This document shows, piece after piece, positions 12,101-21,533 of a DNA stretch of 64,000 bases; the first letter of the stretch is position 1; each line of letters begins with the position of its first letter. The notes beneath the pieces are model-generated. The model searched no databases. It saw only the letters and a program-made list of their open reading frames with translations, and was not told the origin of the DNA. Source of the stretch: Clitopilus passeckerianus (Eukaryota > Basidiomycota > Agaricomycetes > Agaricales > Entolomataceae); NCBI GenBank assembly GCA_944990035.1, contig CALYLX010000158.1:124001-188000 (forward strand), given 5' to 3'. The translations under genes were made by a program, and so were the position numbers.

Positions 12101-12827
12101 CGCGCAGTCCATCTCCCAGTCGGTCAGGTCCCGCACCCAGTCGTTGATGCAGACTATGAACCAGGCTTCGCATTCCTCGATCGAGCTTGTGCAATCGGCG
12201 ATCATTAGGTCCAGGGCAAACTCGAGTATGGCGAGGTTGGAGGAAGATTCGCCTTATGAGTCTTCGCATTCGAGGAGTGCCAGTGGCTCGGGACAGAGCT
12301 CCACGGAAAACTATACATTCGGGGTCCCACTCAGGAAGGGACCTGTTGTCCTACCAAGTCGAGTTGTAGAGGAGGAGCCAGCAGACCTTCAGTCGCACAG
12401 TCGACAGGGATCGTTGCGAGGGAGGAGTGCAACCATGAGGAAATCCCGGTCGTTTGATTCTACCATCTTGCCAGCATCACCGCTATCGCAGATGTTCTCC
12501 TCCCCGCCTTTGACCCCGATGACACCTTCGAGCCCTATCAATGTCCCTCAAAGCCCACGCAGCCCCCGCACCCTTCGCAGTCCAAGCGCAGTAGAGTCAG
12601 AGGAACAGACTATCACTGGCACTAGCGCCGGAAGCAGCCCACCGGATATCAGCACCGCCGCGCAATCCTTTGTTACCGCCCCGGCTACTATCACCGAGAC
12701 TAGTGAGTCTGGTGAGCATGGTCGTCTGGCCGGAGGGGAGAGCCAGAGCTGGATGGCGGGAGACTTGATGCAGATGGTTGATCGCCAGAACATGGATGGG
12801 AGGTGGCGGCCTCAGGGACCCTTCTAA
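9163..12827 (+). CDS. Four-TM membrane protein with very long Ser-rich acidic disordered tail, unknown function
   Basis: Exons 9163-9794, 9848-10008, 10066-10468 and 10535-12827 keep one frame through three GT-AG introns and give about 1,162 residues. Residues 1-170 are polar and Pro/Ser-rich. Four hydrophobic segments follow: around WTKIYFYLWPIIVFAHIPL, AAYVACWGAWLFAVVLVYEI, VALLLPRAGLCLALLFSF and IANAVWTGWRILVLMLSW. After a short basic segment, roughly 750 residues are disordered. These include (SG)n/(SK) repeats at 11210-11300, then an acidic run of about 15 Glu/Asp, then SRSxSxSS-type and PxSP-type stretches that look like phosphorylation-prone sequence. An alternative start is the ATG at 9184. 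No catalytic motif was seen. Such tails often attract false low-complexity matches, so no function is proposed. Confidence 0.75.
11215..11366 (+). repeat. Coding low-complexity tract: Gly-Ser repeats followed by Glu run
   Basis: Tandem GGNAGT/AGYGGN-type codons encode alternating Ser and Gly with interspersed Lys. GAGGARGAR codons encoding a Glu/Asp run follow directly. It lies inside the last exon of the 9163-12827 gene and is likely length-variable between strains. Confidence 0.7.
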
Positions 12828-14145
12828 TGTCTTGCTCGTCCTTATGAGATGGTGAGACGTGATGAAGTTGCTATGCGAACCTACATGAGGACCCCCCATG
12901 GTTTTCATGAAAACCACGCTTTGGATACGATGATGATGATCACGTATGATTCTTCATTTTCTTCTTGTTGTGGATAACTTTATTCTTCTACCTCTTGCTT
13001 CTGGTTTTCATCGGAGATTCTTCTTCGGTAGCCTTTGGTTCCCTATCCCGATATCTCTTGACCCCCTTGCATCGATCATGTTCTCAGTGCAACCTTTAGC
13101 GACACATGTACATTCACCTTCACGCTTTCACACTTACACCTCCTCGTTTTCTCCACCTTACACTTACGGCTTAGCATTCAAACATGCATTCACGACTCCA
13201 AGACTAATTAATTGCACGTTACATTCTCCCTGTCACATATTACCCACAGCCCTAGTTCATTTCCTGCCTTACTGCCCATTTACGCTATGCTATGATCTCC
13301 TGATGCCGGAGTTGCTTCACGAGCGGCTACTGGTCCTACTACGCTTCAAGCACGTTCCTCTAATTCTCTTCATCTACGTACTTATATCATTACAACATGT
13401 GTTCTTGTGTTATCAATCAGTTCAATGTTATTCATACTTTTCAGACATCCCGGGGTCGATCACTTCGACCTGGATAATTGAGCACTTATACTCCAATGTT
13501 TTGTTGAAGCCTTCAAACCGTTCGCTTTCGAGGAGAAAAGCGCGCACCTTTCCCACTCGGGCACTCCAATAAATAGTTGGCCATGATCTGTTACCTCGCA
13601 GGAAATCTACATGAAGAAAGAGGGGCTTCCTAACTTTGCTAGTTGATCCAAAGTTAATCACATAATTTGAGTGAAGAGGCACAGTGTGATGATGGACAAC
13701 GTTGAAAACCATCGAAAGACGTACTGTAGGTAGGATACACGATGGTGCTCAAAAATTTGGAGGTGTCGACGCGTTGCGACGCGTAGCTCAAGCACGTGAT
13801 ACCCGTGACCCATTTGAGCTGACTCGCTCTGCCTTTCTCAGTTTCTACCTTTCTGCCACTTATTCTGAAGGCAAGCATGGTTTCCGCTCCAGTCCTAACA
13901 GTAACTAAGGTGTTAAAGATCACAGCCTCCGAGAATCGTGACAGTGGACCTTTTGACAGAGACACAGTTGCGCCTATCAGCTCGTTGAATTGCATCCAAA
14001 TATAAAGCGGTTGCTTGCGGACTTTCAAGGCTGTCCGATATTCATCTAGAACTTGGTGGAACTGCTCCAACTCATATATAAAGTCTGGAGGGTCCCAAAA
14101 CTTGAGCGATCTGCTTCTCAGCTCTCTACCTACTGCATATACATC
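12828..14145. other. Intergenic / 3' region, no gene recognised
   Basis: The region 12950-13560 is T/C-rich and contains a 208-codon ORF of low-complexity hydrophobic composition with no homology cue. It is read here as 3' UTR and spacer. The final ~70 bases hold the promoter of the AlkB-like gene. Confidence 0.5.
14076..14083 (+). promoter_or_regulatory. TATA box of the AlkB-like gene
   Basis: TATATAAA lies about 65 bases upstream of the ATG at 14146, followed by a pyrimidine-containing leader. Position and match fit a fungal core promoter; this is by inspection only. Confidence 0.5.
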
Positions 14146-15292
14146 ATGGAATATACCCCATCGCCTGGCACACCTGGATCCAGGCGTGCAAAGCCTGCAC
14201 AGCGTGATCTGGACTTAAACTCTCTGGGTGCAGGAGACTCTTACTTGGTTCAGAGCTTTCTTCCGGAAGATCTGGGTGAAGTAGCGTTCGACAAGCTGAA
14301 AGAAGAGGTTGGATGGAATGTAATGAAGCATCGAGGCGGGGAGGTCCCTAGACGCGTTGCAGTGGAAGGCGAAGTTCTGGAAGATGGAAGGTAGGCCTCT
14401 ACAACCGACTCGTAGGCTGTCTCTAATAATGGCCACAGCTTTCCTTTGTATCGACATCCAGCCGACGAGTCTCCTCGTTTGCTCCCGTTCTCTGCTACAG
14501 TTGCAGTAATCAGAGAACACGTACAAAAGGCAAGTCGCGTTTATCAGTACTGAAACACCATCCTAACTTGGCGGACAGGTTCTGAAGCATCCAGTGAACC
14601 ACGTCCTGATTCAGCATTACCGCTCTGGTGCAGATTACATTTCAGAACACTCTGACAAAACAGTCGATGTTATCAAGGGATCAAGCATCGTCAATGTCAG
14701 CCTCGGCGCACAGCGAGTCATGACGCTAAGAACCAAGAAGGATCAACTTAAGGGCTCTTCTGCCTCTGCGCCTGCTTCGGAAGCACCTGCTCCTCTTGCA
14801 GACGGTGGAACAGGAACGTCGACGGCAGGAGCACCAGAGCCCGTCGCCCGCTTGACCCAACGTATCCCTCTGCCACATAATTCAATGTTTGTCATGGGGC
14901 TGGAGACGAACAAGAAATGGCTGCACGGAATCAACCACGACAATCGCCCGTTCAATCTCAAATCCGAAGAAGAGAAATTCATGAACGGCGAAAGGATCAG
15001 CTTGACGTTCCGGTGGATTGGTATGTAACGCTTCTGAATTCATCGCTCTGATCTTGTCAATGACCATCTTGGATTCTATGAAGGCACATTCCTAACCAAT
15101 GATGAATCTCACATCTTCGGTCAAGGCGCGAAGGGAAAGACTCGCGAAAGTGCTGGGCCTGTCGTCAATGGAGGGACAGAGGCTGAGAAGCTGATCATAG
15201 CTTTTGGAGACGAGAACCATAGCAGCGAATTTGATTGGGATAAAGGCTACGGAGAGGGGAGTGACGTTCTACATTTCGTTCCGAGTAATTGA
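14146..15292 (+). CDS. AlkB-like Fe(II)/2-oxoglutarate-dependent dioxygenase
   Basis: Exons 14146-14390, 14439-14529, 14579-15020 and 15084-15292 give 328 residues. The double-stranded beta-helix core shows the metal-binding H-x-D in DYISEHSDKTVD, the distal His in WLHGINHD and the 2-oxoglutarate Arg in GERISLTFRWIG. NHVLIQHYRSGADYI and VNVSLGAQRVMTLRTKK are typical of fungal AlkB homologues. A Ser/Ala/Pro-rich insert lies between the two halves of the core. The likely role is oxidative demethylation of nucleic acid (DNA or RNA repair or modification); the substrate cannot be told from sequence. Exon 2 ends AAAAG and the following intron starts GCAAGT, so a GC-AG intron is the best model. A GT alternative nine bases upstream would delete three residues that fit the family alignment. 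Confidence 0.85.
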
Positions 15293-15508
15293 AGTCTGTA
15301 CAGTAATTCACCATGTATTTTTTATTCCACTTAACGTGTTTACAATCCGGACCTTCATTGAGGCCAGGGAATAGGAAGTGTCAAAAGCTTCGGGCATTCA
15401 AATCGAGAAGCCGAAATTGCTACAAGTCTAATGCTATATCGACATTTGATGTTTAAAGCGTGAGCGGCGAAGAAAGCCACATTGATGTTTCTCCACGCTG
15501 GACATGTC

Positions 15509-16871
15509 CTATGGCGGATCTCTGGCTCCTCCTACGGGTGAGGGGTTGGCTTTGGTCGCTTGAGGTATAGTTCCCAGATCAAAAGTCTCCTCAACCGTCT
15601 TGTTGCATTCGACGAGTACAACGATTAGCACGGGATAGACAGCCTGAAACCAAATGAACAACGGAAAATAGCACTTTTAGGGAGGAGACTCACGCAGAAG
15701 GCAGTTACTCCTTGGTTTATAAGCTCCGTTATGAATTTGGGAAAGAGTAACTCTGGAATGACCTGCAAGACAAGAAGCACGTCGAGGATCCGGTCAATCA
15801 TCTATCAGAATAAGAATTCTATCTCATCTGAAGAAAGCGCAAGAAATCACACCTGTAGAAAGCAAAGAAATCCCCCGGTTTCTACCAGAATTGCCAATGT
15901 CTTTTGACCAAGCTTGCGCATGCTGATCGCTCGGGTACGCCTGCAGTGCGTCCTATCGAAGATGATCATCTCCTATGAAGGGAGGCGAGGGCCGATGGGT
16001 TGGTCACTTACCATAATCTATGGCACATCATGCCAGTGGCCATTATGTTGACCAATAATGAGAAGTAGCGAGCAGGCCACCCCAATGTCAACGCATAAGG
16101 ATGGCTCGGAGAATTGAAGGTCAAGAAGTGATGCCAACCACTCATGTAAAAAACCTTGAGAACATTGCAAACTACGACATATAAAGTCCCAAATTTGTCA
16201 AGGAGTCAAGATGAGTTCTTACCTAGGCCACCGACCCAGATCAGCCAAAGCAGCCAGATAATTTTTGGTCGATCAATCAAGATCTTTGACGCTCTCCAAA
16301 TAACGATAGCATCGCTTTGAAACACCTTCCACGCCAATGAGATTCAATCGCATCTGATTTCAAGGTTGATGTAGGCACTCACTAAAAGACCCACAGCCGC
16401 TTCTTTGACCGGCCATGCGATACTTTGAGCCACGTTGATACGAGTTGCACCTTGGGCTCCCGGTGTAGCTAGGGCTATAGGTAGCTTAAGGACCGTATTC
16501 GCGAATGGAATACCCTCGAAAGCTAGTACAGTCATTAACATAAACCCAGTCAGCCCAGCTGTCGCTGTAAATTTCGATCCACTGGTTTGGAAGCCGCGAC
16601 GCCTAGTGTATACGAGAATATGAAGACTAGTAGGAAAGATAGGCAGGGCATGGGACCTACCTGAGTACGCCTGCCGCGTAGATAAATAGCGGAATGGTCA
16701 TGCCTAGACGAAATATTAGCAGCTGCTTCAAGACATATAGGGGATCTCCGCTCGATCACCGTAATACAGAGCCGGTATAATAGCATAAACAATGATGTTG
16801 GCGGAAAAACTGTAGGACGCATAGTACCGAAGAGCGGAGGTTTTTTCAGATGAGAGAGGCCCAGAGGACAT
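15509..16871 (-). CDS. Multi-pass membrane protein of a fungal-specific family, intact copy (B)
   Basis: Nine short exons on the minus strand join in frame from ATG at 16871 to TAG at 15509, giving about 327 residues. Key blocks are MSSGPLSSEKTSALRYYASY, GMTIPLFIYAAGVLR, RRGFQTSGSKFTATAGLTGF, QSDAIVIWRASKILIDRP, WHHF and ARYFSLLVNIMATGM. These are followed by a basic linker (RRTRAISMRKLGQKTLAILV), INQGVTAFC and a polar tail. About seven hydrophobic segments are visible. The DAIVIWRA block resembles the conserved core of seven-TM proteins that are widespread and uncharacterised in agaricomycetes. The 57-nt intron interrupting GLL|VFQSD contains a stop, which confirms it is spliced. Copy A at 17636-19035 is its paralogue. 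Function is unknown; a receptor-like role would be speculation. Confidence 0.78.
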
Positions 16872-17394
16872 AATCAACACCAAGGGAGATATTGAAGCGC
16901 TCCAAATATATCAAAAGGATCTAGAGCTTTGAAGTTAACTTTCAGATAGCCTGTCGGTGACGATCACAGAGCAATGCAGAGCAGATACGGAGAGCGGTTT
17001 ATTATTGATGCATTGAGATATATAGTGAAGGTTTGTGGGTCCACTACCCCATAATGTAAAGCGAATATGAACCCGCGAGAAAGAAGTGCAGCTAAACGAG
17101 GGATGTTGATGGCGGTATGTTTGAGGTGCTGAGGAAGAAAACAATAGTGAAGCATAATGGATTGTCCAGGGCTTCGCGCTTAGGCCTCAGGGAGAACTAA
17201 ATCCGCGGTGATCACTCGAAATGAGAGGCCGTTTCGGAAGCGAGGTTGCATGATGGCGAGGATATAGCACATAAGCATGGTAATACACACCCCACCTGTT
17301 TGGAGGGCCGGGAATTGAGATAGAAATACAAGTCTAATTCTACATCGTCGTTAATCGTCGAAGGCAAAGGAAAGTCACATTAGTGATTTTCCAG
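16872..17394. other. Spacer upstream of membrane-protein copy B
   Basis: No gene. Parts (about 17000-17130, with AAGCGAATATGAACCCGCGAG and neighbouring blocks) resemble the upstream region of copy A (about 19120-19200), showing that the duplication carried promoter sequence. Confidence 0.5.
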
Positions 17395-17562
17395 GCAATC
17401 TCTGGCGACCCCTACGGGTGCAAGGTTGTCTTTGGTTGCTGGAGGCATAGTTCCCAGATCAAAAGTCTCCTCGACCGTCTTACAAGCATAATGATTAGCA
17501 CGGGACAGACAGCCTAAACAAAATAAACAACGGAAAAGCGCTTTCCAGAAGGAGACTATTTT
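17395..17562 (-). pseudogene. 3'-terminal fragment of the multi-TM membrane protein gene (C)
   Basis: This ~165 bp stretch matches the last exon plus part of the preceding intron of copy B (15520-15690). Shared strings include CATAGTTCCCAGATCAAAAG and GATTAGCACGGGA. About 9-11 bases are missing inside the exon equivalent. Nothing upstream of the gene is present, so it is a dead 3' remnant lying between the intact copy B and the damaged copy A. Confidence 0.7.
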
Positions 17563-17635
17563 ACATCGCCATTGAAGATTGCAGGCGTGAACTGGGAAGG
17601 AAGCCGAGTTGATGTTTCTCCATGCTGGCCATGTC

Positions 17636-19035
17636 CTAGGGGCGATCTCTGGCTACCTCTACGGCTGAAACGTTGGCGTTGGTCGCTCGAGGCATAGTTC
17701 CCAGATCGAAAGTCTCCTCAAGCGTCTTGTTGCATTCGATAAGCATAATGATCAACACGGGATAGACAACCTGAGACAACATGAATAATGGGAGGCAGAG
17801 CTTTTAGGTAGGAAAACTCACGCAGAAGGCATTCACTCCTTGGTTGACCGTCTCTGCAACGAGTCTGGCAGAGACAATCAATGGAATGACTCCCAGAGGG
17901 CCAAGCAGGTCCAACAGCCGGTCGATTATCTGTCAAGATGACAGTTCTATCTCTCTCGTGTAAGGACAGCACGCAAAATGCACCTGTAACATGCAAAGAA
18001 ATCCGCCGGTTTCCACAAGCATGGCTAATGTCTTTCCACTTAGCTTGCGCATGCTGATAGCGCGCGTACGCCTGCTATGCTTCCTATACGAATGTATTCT
18101 AAATGAATTTTTCACCATGAAGGGAGAGTCTGCGTGGCCGCATTACGCTACTTACCATATTCTATGGCACATCATCGATCATCTCAGTGGCTATCAAGTT
18201 GACGAACAAGGAGATATAGCGAGCAGGCCATCCTAGTTTTACTGGAATAGCGTGCGTCTTCAGATTGTAGGTCATATATCGATTCCAACCGCTCATGTAC
18301 ACAACCTTGAGGATATAGCAAACTATGACAGGAGAGGTCCCTTTAGACTTGTCATGACGTTAAGTCACCAGTCTTACCTAGTCCACCAGTCCAATATAGC
18401 GAAAGCGTAAATATCATCCCGCGGCGGTCGCTCAAAAGCTTGGACGCTCTCCAAATGACGATAGCATCGCTTTGGTACACCTGCCGCTGGGGCTCAGTCA
18501 TGTCTGCTTTCAAGGTTGACACGGGTGCACGCACCAGAAGAGCCACGGCTAATTCTTTAATCGGTGTTGCAATACTTTGAGCCTTGTTTACGGCGTCTGC
18601 AGCTCCAACCCCTGGTGTGACTAGGAGGCGAGGTAGCGCAACATTGAGATGTACGGGTCGGATACCGCTAGTAGCTATAACAGTCATTAGAATGAATCCC
18701 GTCAGCCCCGATATTGCTGTGATTTTTGATCCACTGGTCTTGAAACCACGGCGCCTGTAGGTGAAAGATCGCATGAGAGAGTGGATGAAAGCTCCAACTG
18801 AAGATGCGAGAATCTATAACATACCTCAGAACAACGACTGCGTAGACGAATAGTGGGATGCCCATTCCTAGGATGGGAGGGACGTCAGTCGCTATTGCAC
18901 GCTAGTGTCTCGTTATGGCTCACCCCAATACAGCGCTGGTATGATGCCAAAAAGGAAGACATTGATGGGTATACCCAAAGACGCATATTGTTGGACCGCT
19001 TCGGTCACTGCAGGCGACAGAGGCCCAGAGGACAT
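17636..19035 (-). pseudogene. Multi-TM membrane protein, paralogue with 7-bp frameshift (copy A)
   Basis: The same exon plan as copy B can be followed from ATG at 19035 (MSSGPLSPAVTEAVQQYAS) to TAG at 17636, including RRGFKTSGSKITAISGLTGF, QSDAIVIWRASKLLSDRR, RAISMRKLSGKTLAMLVETG and INQGVNAFC equivalents. In the exon ending near 18157, copy A has GAGATGATCGATGATGTGCC where copy B has GGCATGATGTGCC. The 7 extra bases shift the frame and give a TAG at once (IATEMIDDVP*). Downstream exons are still well conserved, so the damage is recent. The intron equivalent to the stop-containing one in B is 54 nt and open in frame here. If an unseen splice variant bypasses the insertion, the gene could still be functional. 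Confidence 0.7.
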
Positions 19036-19542
19036 CAGAGTCACTGATCCCAGCGTCGTTGGGCACGACTACCGAGGAATGACGAGTGAGAGCGTGGGCG
19101 AGTTCCCATCGATTGCCTGCGATATATATCGGTAATGTGCAGGTACACTAGTCCATAAATGCATAACGCGAAGCGAATATGAACACGTGGGGGAGCTTAG
19201 GAGTAGAGGACTCCCAGTATCAACGAGGTGATGTGTTCGGATTTCTGGACAAGGTTGAAACAAGGGACAAGATCGGCGGGGATCGCCCTAAGAGCTTTGA
19301 AATCGACGCAGCGAGGACTCCGTACTCATTATGCAAGAACACAATGTTACTTGCACTGCCACTGAGACTTGAGCCTTTCTGTAAAATTTGACAGGACAAT
19401 TAGCTTAGAAGGGCCATGGAATAGAAGTGTCAAAAATCGCATTTAACGCATAAATGAAGCAGTAAAGAACGAACCACATGTATCAAATCCGCCATGAAAA
19501 GGAAGGAAACAACAAACAAGAACCCCAAGTACCTCCATTCTA
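19036..19542. other. Spacer, no gene recognised
   Basis: It contains the copy A upstream region (similar to the region upstream of copy B) and the downstream flank of the Eos1-like gene. No supported ORF is seen. Confidence 0.5.
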
Positions 19543-20877
19543 TCAACCATTCTCAAACTCCCTCCTCAACTGTTCCGCCCACGCCATGATGAAATACACA
19601 ATCCCAGCAGGGAGAACACACTTCCTGCTAACTTCATGCCAATCCCACCTCCTTCCACCCCACGTCCCACCCGTCCACCTCCTCCAGCGGCCCCGCCGAC
19701 TATTCTCGTTCGGAGCAGATTCATGATCTGTTCCACCATTACTGCTGCCAGCAGCATCCCTCGTCTCCCACCATAGATTACTCGTCACCCAAATCTGCAC
19801 GCTTCTGCTAATGCACGTACACGTCCCGATCGCAGCCCAGGTGATAACTGGCCGTTTTTCGGAGTCGAGGATGGTGCATGTTATTTGTGTTGCGGGCCAG
19901 CAGATGCCTTGGAGTGCGAGGAGGCGGATGAGGGTGGCGAAGGGTGGGTAGTAGACTCGCCAGCGGACGAGGAGGCCGGTGGTCATGTAGAGGCATTGGT
20001 AGCCTGTTAGGATTGCCTGTTGGCGCGGAAGCAAGGTCAGAATGGGAGGTTATGGTGGAGGGAGGACGTATACGAACCCAGAGAGCAGAGATAGCATAGT
20101 CGACTCGTTCTGGTGCTTTTCGGCCAATGCCTCCTGATAGTGGAGGTGGTGGGCTGTATAGGTGGTATAGATGAACCAATGTTCCAAGCACAGCAGGGAC
20201 GACGGCGAGAAGCCGCGAGAATTCAAACAGGTAGGGCGTTATTCGTTCGAGTGCGTTCAGTGAAAGAAGAGGGTCTGAGCTCGGGTGAATCCTTGAGGTT
20301 GGTAGATGTCTAGGCTGAAGAACGAATCAGTACATCTGTGCCCTGCATAACAGGAGAAAAAAACTGCCTACAGGCTCATCAAGTTCGGTCTCAGTCTCCC
20401 CAGCTCCTAACGTCCCGGGAGTTGTGGATATAGGCTTTGGCTGTTCCCTTGCCCTCCTCGACAAACCAGTTGCAGGCCCAGTCCCGAACCTTGAGCTCCC
20501 TCTGAACCCACTCGACATGCCCGTCATCGACAACCCCGCCATCGAGCGCAAATTTCCACTCGAACTGGGCCTGTTCCGAGCCCTAGCAGCAAACGCCGGT
20601 GGCCCAACATCGTCCGTATCACAACTCTCGGAATCGTCTGTATCGCTGTCACTTCGGGCATTTGGTATCCTTTGGTGTATGGAGGAGAACTCCTGTTGAA
20701 GTAGTGGTGAAGATTGGGATCTGGGAACGTTGGTGGTGCCGATAGTTGAGCTTCTGGTCCTTGTGTTGTTGTTGGTGGTGGTTGGGGCTATAGGATGGCC
20801 AGGTAAGGTTATGCTTGGGCCTGGCTCTGGCGTTGGGGTGTACGCGGGAGGGTCGTCCGTCGGCGTCGGCAGTAAAT
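19543..20877 (-). CDS. EOS1: Eos1-like N-glycosylation protein (5' end uncertain)
   Basis: The C-terminal half carries the family signature: FEFSRLLAVVPAVLGTLVHL, then TTGLLVRWRVYYPPFATLIR, LQGICWPATQIT, RPVITWAAIGTCTCISRS, QIWVTSNLWWE and the final WDWHEVSRKCVLPAGIVYFI block. Eos1 proteins are ER multi-pass proteins linked genetically to N-glycosylation and oxidative-stress tolerance in yeast. Exons on the minus strand are at most 20877-20372, then 20314-20078 and 20026-19543. The N-terminal exon is hydrophilic, acidic and Ser-rich (SDSDTDDSESCDTDD). No in-frame ATG precedes it: the frame closes upstream at about 20906, and an acceptor-like CTCCCCAG ends at 20878. A further 5' exon is therefore expected, but I could not find it. 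If there is none, translation would start at an ATG inside MAGLSMTGMSSGF. Confidence 0.75.
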
Positions 20878-21533
20878 CTGGGGAGGTAAAGGGATCCAGT
20901 TTGTCGTCCGTTGGTCAAGGATTGGAAGTTGCGAGTGTATGAATCTTCTCGGTCTAAAAACTGCCTGCTTGTTATGCAGCTTTCGTGAAAGCGTGTTCAG
21001 GGTAGCAAGGGGTTCCTTCTGGGATCCCTGCTTTCCAGTAGAACGCTGCCGGTACAATATGAGCACGAGCAAGCTCGAATGCCGCTGGAGAAAGCGCAGC
21101 GTAAGTCCAAACTTGAAGTCCGATAACAAAGAAAGCTTTAGGACGTACCTCAGCACCAATTAGCCGTCGGGTACCTCGCTATGTTGCGACCTTCCAGACG
21201 CTTCTTTAACCTGGCCCCAAGCTGAGGAGAGAGGGTGCAAGAGGCAAAGCGGGGGAACGCTGGTAGCGTTTTGTGGCTCGGAAGCTTTGCCAAATGACCA
21301 TGAGGGAGCCTGTGATAGAGGGCTACTGCACGCGTTGTTCTAGGCGGACATTCTCACACGGTGACTCTATTTCAGGATGTCATATTGACATTTCAATGTT
21401 CTTCCATTCTATATATACAAACGTAGGCGGTAATAGGACAAGAGAATAGGGGTCTATGATACATTGTAATGGAAAGAATGATAGCGGTAGGCAACGTGCC
21501 TGGCCCCGTGTCGCCAAGAAGTGAAAAGATACT
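20878..21533. other. Spacer, possible missing 5' exon of the Eos1-like gene
   Basis: On the minus strand a donor-like GAG|GTACGT lies near 21148, but the two ATGs found upstream of it each run into a stop within a few codons. No other gene is seen. Confidence 0.4.

Noticed and set aside
12946..13572. 208-codon ORF, hydrophobic
   Set aside because: It comes from T/C-rich sequence in the probable 3' UTR and spacer, with no conserved motif and no clear initiation context.
13654..14070. 138-codon minus-strand ORF overlapping the AlkB promoter
   Set aside because: It has no ATG at its 5' end, overlaps the TATA box and leader of the supported gene, and shows no domain.
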